Shown here piece after piece: positions 46,744 to 57,800 of a stretch of 64,000 nucleotides of DNA. The stretch lies in contig CM034392.1 of the NCBI GenBank assembly GCA_019925095.2, positions 17,023,387 to 17,087,386 of the forward strand. Reading direction: 5' to 3'. How positions within the stretch are numbered: the stretch's first letter is position 1; every line of letters starts with the position of its first letter. Position numbers and translations under genes: made by a program. The notes beneath the pieces were generated by a model. It was not told the origin of the DNA and did no database searches. It saw only the letters and a program-made list of their open reading frames with translations. The stretch is from Dendrolimus kikuchii (Eukaryota > Arthropoda > Insecta > Lepidoptera > Lasiocampidae).

Positions 46744-47424
46744 ATGGTGTTTTTCTATTTAGTGTCTTTTCCACTTGCTGGGTTCATTAAACACCCACCC
46801 GCTGTCGTTAATGTAAAAATGAGTTTCTACTCATGTTTACAAGCTTGTCCCTTATCCAGTCATCATTTATGTATACATATATCTGTAGTTTCCACAGATG
46901 GACAAGTTATAATATGTTTTATTTCGAAAAATGGAAAATTTCCCCCAAAACAGCTTTTAAGCGATTTAAACCGCATCAAAACTTTATTATTACCAGGAAA
47001 CATATTCTATATTCATAAACAATCTTCTAAACAATAGACAGACAACAAAAGAAGACATAATTTCCTAATTTTTAACTGAAATGTCCCGAGTGCCTAAAAA
47101 GGTCGTTTTCGCAGACTCGTATGACGAACATGGCAAATGTCAATACAAAGTGGAACTTTATGTCTTCAAAATAAGAAACCGTATACAACACATCAATTTA
47201 ACTATACCATTCCCCAAAGGCGACCGCTTGGGGCCCTCTGACCAATTAATGAATGCCTTCAACGTGATGGAAGTTCCTTGAAGTCGTATCTAATGCACCC
47301 GCGATTCATTCCAATGACATGGTTTGGAATTCGGGTTCTGGTCAGGAAACATGCATCGCTGAGGAAATTATTTCTAATCTGACCCGCATATTACAATTAC
47401 TACGTGTTGCCGGTGAAGAATAAT
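46744..47424 (+). pseudogene. Unrecognised intronless ORF pair with a frameshift
   Basis: A first ORF (46744-47037, 97 codons) is followed 43 bp later by ATG 47081 (MSRVPKKVVFADSYDEHGKC…) ending at 47281. The reading continues in another frame from about 47277 (LEVVSNAPAIHSNDMVWNSG…) to a stop at about 47424, so one indel splits a roughly 115-residue product. KKVVFAD resembles an RVxF-type PP1-docking motif, but I cannot name the protein. It sits between two inverted LINE ends and could be a retrocopy or part of an unknown element. Confidence 0.35.
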
Positions 47425-47644
47425 ATTTTAAAGCATCGTGTATATCGAAACAATTGATATGTGAAACCCGCCAACCAGTCTTGGTCGAACATAGTTGATA
47501 TATCGTCCAATGTCTAAAGATATGAACATCTATATCTTGCTTTTATTTAGCGCTTACTCCACCGTACCATACATGCGGTCGCATCACAGCTTACAATGAA
47601 CAATTCATAGATGATACACTATGGAACAACTGGCTACGTGGCTA

Positions 47645-48115
47645 TTTTTTTTTTAAGGCGGCGGAAATGAATTTCGTTCAGTACCGGGTCCTTTGCTAGG
47701 GATTAGACCATAGTCGATTATGGAGGCATTCCCCTGGGGGCAATCCAAACACTAATCGACCGGCTTGTGTGGAGACTCGACCAACCTACCAACCAATTCA
47801 ATACTCCACTAAAACCACCCTCCTCCCATGTGCCCCGCGCTTATGGCAGGAAGAGCGTGAGACTTAGAACGTATTTAAGCCCACGCTGATCCTAGGGCAT
47901 CAGTGCTTGAGAATGCCCCGGGAGAGGCAAACTCACTTCGTCAACAGGGGTGAAGACTCCTCTACTCCGTAGATGCTAGAGGGCCCCTGCAGCGGTATTT
48001 TAAGGAGGGAAGTCATGCGCATATCTGCGCTTCCGGGACCCCGACTGACGTCGGTACCCGTGAGGCGTATGTGCACTTGTACCTCTCTCCCTATGGCTAC
48101 GTGACTAGCGCAACG
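47645..48115 (-). mobile_element. LINE 3' UTR fragment, minus strand
   Basis: The left end is a T run (47645-47654), the poly(A) of a minus-strand insertion. The body (GCAAACTCACTTCGTCAACA, CATGTGCCCCGCGCTTATGG) is the reverse complement of 44990-45250. There is little or no ORF2 left. Confidence 0.75.
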
Positions 48116-48180
48116 TGGGAGCACCCATATTAATAGTTGCTTTATCTCGCTTGCCCATGACCCATCCCGCTCACACATTG

Positions 48181-48340
48181 TGTTATGTATTACACTAGCT
48201 GTACGACTTCATATATATTTGTACATAAGGTTACCGTTTCCAAAATAAAATAAGTTCACTCAGTTCTCTTCAGCACTCGACAGTGAAAACTTATCTCTGC
48301 CATCTGAAGTATTATTTAACCTCTATATCTCGCTGCTACA
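48181..48340 (+). repeat. Possible short solo LTR
   Basis: Starts TGTTATGTATTACACTAGC and ends CTCGCTGCTACA, with AATAAAATAAG and TCAGTT inside. The TG…CA ends and promoter-like content are suggestive. No target duplication and no second copy here. Confidence 0.3.
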
Positions 48341-48598
48341 GTAGAATAAACTTCTTCCCGCTGTGTTCACAGAACCCTACATTGTGGCTCACTGTGGAAC
48401 TCTTCAAAAAGGGCGAAAACAAAATATATTGAAACTCTCAATAAGGTAGCCTACGCTTCGACTTCTTTAGTGTTGCAGATGCCCATATTGTAGCTACTAT
48501 CAAATCGATTGTTGATCAGTTTGTCTTAAAAAATATAATTCAATATTATTTTAATTACCATGGAATATCTTAATAAATGCTTATATTTTATATTCCAG

Positions 48599-48802
48599 GG
48601 TCCCGAGACTTGGGTAGGAGTGCGTGCCCTACGTGCCAGCTCGGGCGGTATCCTGGACCCAGATGACCGGGTCCGGGATGTGGCTGACGACCGGGAAACT
48701 CTTACTGCCGAGTGCACCAGTCAGGCACCACAGCCGCGGGCGGCGCAAGCGGACGGTGCTAGCGGGTCGTCTGCCGGGACCGCCTCTCCGGATATGTTTC
48801 GG
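48599..48802 (+). CDS. baz: baz exon: second half of CR1 oligomerisation domain
   Basis: The acceptor is ttccag and the donor is CGG|gtaagt; both borders are phase 0. The peptide starts GPETWVGVRAL and runs through GGILDPDDRVRDVADDRE to SGSSAGTASPDMFR. This matches the C-terminal half of the Par-3 CR1 (PB1-like) self-association domain and the Ser/Gly-rich stretch after it. The protein start (MKVTVCFG-type) must come from an upstream exon ending in phase 0, which I did not find. An in-frame ATG at 48560 lies upstream of the acceptor and is unlikely to be the true start. Confidence 0.92.
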
Positions 48803-51800
48803 GTAAGTTCTATTACTTAGCTGTTATATGTATTTTTTACAAGTAAGGATAAAGTTGGTGGCCACAGGTGTATTTGGAGTGACGCTGTAAAAACGCACCG
48901 AGTTGAAGTTGCACGAGTTTGAAACAGAGTTGCAGGATTTATCGCTGAAGAGGAAAAAGAAAAATACTTAACTGATTTCCATGAAGTTTAAAACCAAAGA
49001 CACCACGAGAGAAATCTTAAAACATCTATTTTGAAAATGTACGGTTTTAGGTAACTAAGTTACTATTTAATATTATATAGATATAATTGACTAGCGGCTC
49101 CAGCAAACGTTTTCCTGTCCTGAACATAAAAAAAAATCCTAGGATCAGTTGGCAACCCCAGCTATCGGGTCCAAACGTAGATCAAACTATCCGAGGACTT
49201 ACTCAAATACTCATAAATAATGTTTTTCTTCAATTATTGAAGTGTGTAAATGAACAAACTTCAAGGTTTGCCAACGCGAGAACACGCAACATATACAAAG
49301 CTGATTTACATTGATCCAGCTACTTACTAACTTCAAATTCGCAGTAAGTCAGTGATGACTTAATACTAGCATCGTTTAAATTGATATGGAGTCAGTACAT
49401 CGCTGTCAGGTCAGTGCTGATTGACCCACGCCAACAATATTGGCCGTGTGTGAACAACGAAGTCAGCAATAGGTTAGTCGCTGTGACACTGTCGTTGTAT
49501 CGGAAATTTAAGCAGCTGAGATTTGAGATTCTGCTTTGTTGTTAAAACCTTTGCAATTTTCAGGACTTTCAAATCTCTCTGTTTTAACAACAAAGCATAA
49601 CCTCCAGTTTCGTTTCTATTGTTTATCCATTTGTTGCCAGCAGTCGTTTCTTTCTAGATACTTTTCTTTTAACATTTTCAACTCTTCCAACAGTAGATAG
49701 GACAACCTCCTCACCAAATAACACAATTGCATCAAAATCTACCGTTTGTCGACTTCGACTTCAATAATATGGGTACACCCTAAATGTTGCATGTAAACAG
49801 TGTAAATCAGTAGTCGGCACGATCATTAGCACCAGTTGCTGACCCAATGTAAACCTTAATTGATAGTTAGGATTCAAATATTAAGGGGAGATGCGGAACT
49901 CATACCCACATGATATGGGTTCAGCATATCATACGGGCGATATGCGAAAAGTACTAGAACTCGATTGCAACACTACCTACTGGGCTCAATTATTTATCTA
50001 AACTATCCAGGATACTACCCACTCAAAAACAAAAACTATTATCTATAGTGGAACCCAATTTCAACGCCATCTACCGGTTCCAATTGTGAATTTAAAACTA
50101 CCAGGGATCAGTGCTGCCTAGTCAAACACACACGAAAATTTAGCTTTAAACAAATAGCCTTTCGCGCCCCTCGATTAATATACCTATAGTATATGCCAGC
50201 GACTTCGTTAACACTTGACTTGAAATTTCTCGCGGCATTACCGGGAGACAAATTACCGCAGCATTTAAAAAAAGTGTAAGCCGTCGTTTTTGTGAAAACT
50301 GTGTCGGACTAAGTTAATTTTTATGCACCCGAATAACTACAAACCGCTCCCGGGAAACGCCTCACGCGATTTCTGGGATAACAAATATCACATATCATTA
50401 TTACATAAAATTTCCTATCGATTAGTGAAAAATCATTTTGGAATCAGATTTTTCTTAATTTGGCCGTTTTAAATTATTCCCAGAAAAATTCCCACGATAT
50501 TTCAGAGATAAAGTAGCGCAAATTTTAAGAATTTGTTGTTGATCAGCGAAACCCGCATGGAAATTGGCCCAGTAGTTTTTATGTGAATCCCAAACAAACG
50601 TACAAGAAATCTAAAAAAATACATCGTTTATATAAGTATAGTATATTCCACTTGATTTTTTAAATAGCTTCAATGTGCAGACACGGCATGTTTAGAATTT
50701 CATAATAGTGTTACAACTTAGGCTCCGACAAAGACAAATTTCACGTACAGATCTGTAAAAGTACATTTTATTACCTGTCGGCAATAAAATGTGCTTTTAC
50801 TAATTGTAATCCTTTTATGATCGTCTTCTTTTGTTCACTTATTTATTGGCATACGTTTCTAGTTATTGTGGAGAACACCCTATTGTCCTGTTGTACTCGT
50901 TTACAGCCGTTCAAGAGCATCATTAGTCATGTGTTGCGGATTATAAGTACAAGCTAATTCTAGGAAATTATGTTGACGTTGCCGGGCGGGCACATTTGCA
51001 TTTGTGAAGTATAAAACGATGGCCTAATTGAGAGAGGGGGTCAGTTGAGCTACAACTACGATCTAGGCGTGACGTGTGTATATTCGGGAATCTAATAGTG
51101 ACGGACTTTGTGCGTTTTATTGAATTACGACCTTCTGCATTACGTTCGGATTTGTTGTGATCTGTTATATTTGTACCTGTGTTATACGTGTTTGTATAGT
51201 TATAATAAACTCTATAATAATTCTAACGGCATTTTAATTCGAGACCCGCAAACTCGTAACAATATTATAGATAAAGATAAAATTAATGAATACGCATGCA
51301 TGTAATATATTTATACCTACTGATAAAACGTAAATCAAACTCAAACTCAAATTAGGAAAAATTTGCATAAAAATATTTACTTAATCCAGGTATTTAATTT
51401 TATGCTTAATAATATATAAAACTTAATTAACTTTAGCAAAAATTGTGCAAGAATTTAATCTAGAAAAAAAACCATTTTGTATGCTCTACTTAAAAACACA
51501 TTATCTACAAGTGCGCGTTTCCTGCTAATATTTTGGTAATTATCTTATAATATTTTCTAAATAATGAGATATGAACGAAAACCTTGCTTTTTTTTAATAA
51601 ATATCGTGGGATATCGTCTTCGATTTTTAATTATCTTAGTTACCTTACCATTATTTCATACCAGCCTTGAAAAAAAATCGAGCCTGGAGGCGGGAACAAA
51701 TCGTGACGTGAATTGGGTTCATGTTTTAACCTGTTTGAATGTTGATGATATGTAATTTGTTTTGAAATTACTTTAATTCTCAGTTCGTTTTCATGGTAAG

Positions 51801-54800
51801 TCGTTGCCAATAAATCAAATATATATTAAATTTATTACAATATTTAAATTACATTATGGGAATTTGTTGTTCAATGTGTATGTCATCGAGTACCAATCGG
51901 GTGAGTTTTGTTTTCTTTGATTTAACGATAAGAGATACACACGTATGTAGTATTTACTTTTATTTTGTAGTGAGTATCTTTCTTGATTCGGGAAAATTGA
52001 TAACCTAATGGATAGTTTACTTGCCAATCCTGAGGAAGGAAATCTGTAAATTACAGTTGTCGATATGTAAAAATATAATACCATTCCTCCACAAAGGGAT
52101 TGATCCGAGCCTAATAGTGCATTTAGTCATTTTTAAATACTTACAAATAAAGTCTTGCTTTATTTATTTAAAGTTACGGTTTCACCCGGGTAAAATTTAA
52201 ATATTACTCCCCATTTCTCCGCCGCGCCGATTCTTCCAGGGGTCACCTTAGCGCTCGTGTAGACAGCACCGCCCTTAAGCCATCACCATCACCAGCCCTA
52301 CCGCGCGGCTACTGTGTCAATTTCTTTTATATTGCGCATGTTGTCCGTCTTCCCACACTGCCGCCCCACAGGCCACAGCTGATGCCCGCTTGACAGGGAA
52401 AGTGCGGCAGCGCGACGTTGGCTAGCTACTTCTGATAACGTCAGCCCATAAATGTCCCACCGCTGGGCTCGGGCCTCCTATTATAGGGGAAGGGAGGACA
52501 GTATACCTCCACCACGCTTGTTCAAGGCGGCTTGGCAGGTTTGACACATCGGTTATCGCGATGTGCAGGTTGCATCACGATGCTTTTCTTCACCGTTTTT
52601 AGCACGTGGTAATTGTAACAATATGCACATAGCTCAGAAATCTGCCTAAGTGCTGCATGCATGCGTTCCGGCCAGAATCAAACCCGCGCCCTTTGAGTCA
52701 GCCATTACGATACCACTTAGTATACTTACAATAATTTCGCTCGCTACATGCGATTATGGCGTGATATGAAATAGCTTTCTATAACTTTCATCCATAAATT
52801 AATTATAAAATTACAAATATACGAATCCTTGATATTTTTTTATTTTATTGTAGGAGTTCAGCAGACAGGCAGACGGCCCACTTGGTGGAAAGCGGTTACC
52901 ATCGCCTATGGACATTTACAACACCAAAGGTGCTACAAATGCGCTGCTGCTCTCTTAAAGGAGACTGGAACCTGGTCATTAATGCCGGAACACAACACAA
53001 GGTTGTTATGGCGGCATACTCTAGACCAGGGGTGGTCGCCATCCAGTCGAGCAAATACTCTACCACCTGAACCCTTGATATGTACTATGATTTCTAATAA
53101 ATAATCAGAATACATCCTACCTGAATGCAGATTGGCAGACGTACAAGTTGCGCCAATTTCCGACACTTCCTGTTATTCTATAATAGTACATTATGGTACT
53201 AGTGTGTAACATTGGTGATTACCGCCGAGGCGCCATTTCTATACAAAGATTGAAAAAAAAGTTATATATTGAGTGAAAGGTTTTATTTATTAAACACGTA
53301 GTTTAGATTTTTTTTATCAAGACAAATATAAATATTTTTATAGATACATATCTACTGTTTGTACTGATTTGATTATTTCGTATATAATAAACCTAAAGTA
53401 GGGTAATAGGATTACTGAGCGAGACACGCATTCGACCGAGTGCAGTATAAGCTTATTATTACCTAACGGCAAACTTATCGATCAATATTAGATATGACTG
53501 AGAACTCTATTCAGGGTTGACAACCTTCGGATTGGTTCTTTAGAACAACTTTTCAATGAAGTCATAAATGTTGATGGTGGACACGGAATGTGCAATTTGA
53601 AAGGCTTCGTAGCTTTTGTTACAAAGATGAATATGTAAATTTATTATTCTATTAATGTCATAGTTTAATTATTTATTTCATGTTATGCATATTCAAAAGA
53701 AAGCACGCCAGTACTATTGTGTATTATTTAAAGAAATTCTGAGGTTTAATTTTAAGAAACAAAATTAAATTTGTTAAATCGCCATACATCTTGTACTTTA
53801 TTATGTGGCGTTAGTTTGCACGTTCGAATAAGTAAACAGACCACACTCATGGGTTTTGATAATTGTTATTTATAGATCGTAGATGGAGGCAAGGAAGACA
53901 GGAAATTTTACGGGTAATAGAGATTTTAAGTAGTAGGTAGGTATAGGAGAATCAATAAAAGCGGAAAAATTATAAGAATTTCACGACGCACCATTTTAAT
54001 TCTGAGTAGGATGCTAAAGTTTCACTTTGGATTCTAGAGTCCATTTTCTTACTTTTGCTTGTCTACTTGACGCTGTAGTCATCTTGGCATTACATTGTCT
54101 AAACAAATTTAAACTATGCATTTAGAACTAATTCATCCAATATATACTTACGTAATGCGCTATTTATCTACCACAAAATAAAGTTTTTAATTACATTGAA
54201 GAACATTACTCATCAGTTTTAACTATGAGAAAACGGAAAGATGTCTATTGCCTTCAATCAGCGAGCTTGTTATTATAAGATCATTGCCTTCAATACTCAG
54301 GATCGCGCCAACCATGGTCAGCGACTGTATGCGAAACCAATGAAGCGACTCTTTAATTTTCTAAATGATTGGAACACCTTGATACCATTTAGAAAAATGT
54401 TCATAAAGAAAACATATTTTTATTACGTATCTATCAGCTATCTCTATATCATTTCATGAAAAAGAGCTGATAGTATTACCTTTTCCAAAACCTCTATGAA
54501 CCCCGGGGTCACATCTACACGCCCCCGAGCACACGGCACCTATGTGCCATGCACACAGGGGCGGCTCGGCCCTGTCAATATTATGAAACGAGAATTAAAT
54601 ATTTGTATTTACTGCTTTATAGGGAGGCGGTGGAGTCGGAGGCAGCATGCGTGTACCGAATACGGACTCTTGTGTTGAAGTCGGTGCTGCAGACTTGGAG
54701 GATGGCGTCAATGGTCTGCAAGTGCGAAGGGGTAGCGAACCCACGCTTCACCAAGACACTTTACCGCCTCAGCGGCAGGTAAAGCATGTTTAGTTTAGAA

Positions 54801-57800
54801 CATTATAGTAACAAAAGAAAATGTGTGTTAATAAGAGTGCAGTTAATCGCCATGTTACTAACGCAAATTAAGGTTAATATAAAGACGAATTGTTGTTGGT
54901 AAGGGGGCGCAGGCTGATTTTCTCACTCCGGCACCCAAAATGGTTAAGGCGTCTCTGGTCAGAACTAGAACCCGCTATATCTATAATGATTAATAATGCA
55001 ATAACATGTTTTGACTCTTTGAAAAAGTAGCAAGTGTCATTATTTTATTATTTATTTTTTTGTTTTATTATTTGACGACTTCTGTGGTTAAGCGGGCAAA
55101 GCCATTGCCTGCTTACTTCACTGCAACACAGAGGCTCCGGGTTCGATTCCTGGCATGGTAAATTTCGGAAACAAATTTTCTCCGTTATTTACTATGGTTT
55201 GGGTGTCTAGGATCGGCTCCAGTGTAATTCGTTGTATATTACTCATAAAACAAGCGTAACTTGCTTAATTTGGGGATATACAGTATGTGTATTTGTCTGT
55301 CGATAAAAAAAAATAATTATGATATTTCTTGAAATTACCCTAGCCCTAAATTATGTTTTCTACATATTGTGGCGACCGAGAGTAGAATGATATGGCAACG
55401 TAGCTGGTTTCAAGAATTTCAGAAAAAGGTAAAAGGTTCTGGAAGGGAAAGACAAGGACAGATGCACTGTAGAAAGTCATAGACGATGCACAAAAGAATA
55501 ACGAAATGAAGATCGACATTCTAGAATAGAAGGTGTAGGAAGGCAAAGACAGAGATAGATAGATATTTAGAAAGGGATAAACGGCAAATAAAAGAGTAAA
55601 GAAAAGAAGGTCGAAATTGTGGGTTCCAGAAGATTCTATCGGGTATATAAAGCAGTGTAAGGCGCGCCACTGGGGAGTTCTGTTGGAGACAGCGAAGCAA
55701 CAAGTGCGATACAAGAGAGTTTAATAGAAGATAGTGACGAGTTTAGAGAGTTGAAAGAAAAGTTTAGTAAAAGACAGTGACGAGTTTAGTGAAGAGTTTA
55801 GTGGTAGCTTAGTTTAGTAGTTCAGTAAAGGAGGAGTTTAGTGTAGTTTAAGAGGAGATCCAAAAGCGAGCTACGCGCGTGGTAAATTCGGAGTTGAGCT
55901 CCGCAATAGCAGAAGGTGGTCTACGCGAAATCGGCGACGCTATTGTGAGTAATCATCGCATAGTCGGGACAGTGCGTCGTTAGTTTTACGTAAAGGGGCA
56001 ACCCTGCAGGAGAGAATCACGCACGGCTAAGTCAATAAAAGCGTTTAGTTGAAAAAAATGTGTTTTCTTCCAATCCTAAGCGCGTGCCCCCCCCCCCCCC
56101 CCCGCTCACATGTACCATGTAACATTATTTTCATTTTTTGGCCTACAATGTATAAGATGATAAATATCATTCGAATATTATTCAAATTACTTGTGAAAGT
56201 TTGGCGTTGGCGAGGAACCTTAAAGTATTATTACAAATTGGGGCGACCATGATTCTTATATATTTAATTTATTCCGATTATTTCCAAATTAAATAGAGAA
56301 GCTTTAGCACAATACACATATGTTTTAGGCTAATAATTTATATGTTTTTTGCTATATTTCAGGTGTCAGATCAAACGAAACGTTGGTCGGCAGCAGTGGT
56401 GTGCCGCGAGGACACCAGCCGCGTGACGCAGAAGGTTCACCCTTTGCCTGAAGGCCGCCCGCCAGACCCAACGCCAGACAGACATTCGCACTCCGGGCAG
56501 CACTTCCAGAGACAATCGAATCGATTGTCTATGCAGTTCTCTGGACCAGGGTTAGTACAATATTTGTATGATGACTTCAGTGAGTATAGATATCGTCTAT
56601 AGGTACTTTACATATTAATCTGGTATTTCTATCACCTCTATTCTTGATAAAGGACTTGAATAGAATAATCTAAGAATAAAAAATCGGCTAAGTACGCATC
56701 GTATTAAGCACATTAAAGGGTTTCTTAGTTGAAAGAACTTTCAACATTTATGCTGTTTGGTTACCGAACTCTGACTAAAGAAGAGATATAATATGTCTCC
56801 GCTTTAATCAATATAGTTCTCGTTTATTCTAAAGTACAATAAGTTTAATAATGGCCGGTTCTTATATCTTACCGACCGTTCATTTACCTTACTATCGGTT
56901 TAAATTTGACATAAGCTACACACAAGTAATGTCAAAATTTAACCGATTGTAGGGTCATACATAAATTGTAGATAATTATTGATTTATGACCGTTATGATA
57001 TTTATGGCTATTACTTGTTAGTTGCACTTTCGTAACCAAATTGCATGAACATTGTTCTTCTCACAAAAGAATCCTTCACTTTGCTTGATATGATTTTATC
57101 ATTTTAATTTATGATCTTTTAAAAAGTGTTTTTCATAGAACTTATTTTGATTAAACTGACTTTGTTTATAATATCTGCCTTATCTTTTATCAAAAGTAAT
57201 ATAATCTATTTTAGGAGTGGTGTCTGGTTAGATGCTGCCGAACGCGTGCAAAGTTATGGCAGTAAAAGTCTTCCTCGGGACGCTCGCAGGGAGCCTTTAG
57301 GCCAAGACACGTCGGGCAATGATCACCAGAATCACAGGTATACTTAGAAAACTTAAATATTTTAAATTACATTAAGTTACATCTAATAATACCAAGAGCA
57401 GGCGACTAGATACGTTTTTGTAACACGAAGGAAGGGAACATAATAGAAGGTTCACTTAAAGTAGCTATTTACTATTGCCTTCGCAAATCTACGACATCGT
57501 GTTATTAAGACCACAAAAAGTATTTTCTTTATTATTTTGTAAAAATTTGAAGAGTTTTATAGGAAAGAAAAGAAGGCAAAAATATTTGATATTTTTAAGG
57601 AAGTTAAAGTTAAATGTATGGAAAACAGAAAACTATTAAAAAAAAAACACTTTCCCTTGGTTTGCTGTTTGACGTTCCTTCACAAAAAATGATCCTTACA
57701 AACTACACTATGATTTGGTATACTAATATAGAATTTGTTTATTTATCCAAAATCAGCCGAAGCGATTCCTGTAAAGGCTATAATAACCTAATGATATCAC

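Larger units (their letters stand above)
51262..54622 (+). other. baz intron, right part
   Basis: The intron between exons at 48.6 and 54.6 kb. Besides the repeats listed at 52440 and 52850 I see no gene. GC-rich 52210-52440 is probably repeat-derived. Confidence 0.5.

Noticed and set aside
48560..48598. ATG at 48560 as start of Bazooka
   Set aside because: It precedes a good splice acceptor, and the peptide MEYLNKCLYFIFQ is unlike the conserved Par-3 N-terminus.
55346..55714. 122-codon minus-strand ORF
   Set aside because: Antisense through the LTR-like purine-rich block; the peptide is Phe/Leu/Ser-rich from composition alone.
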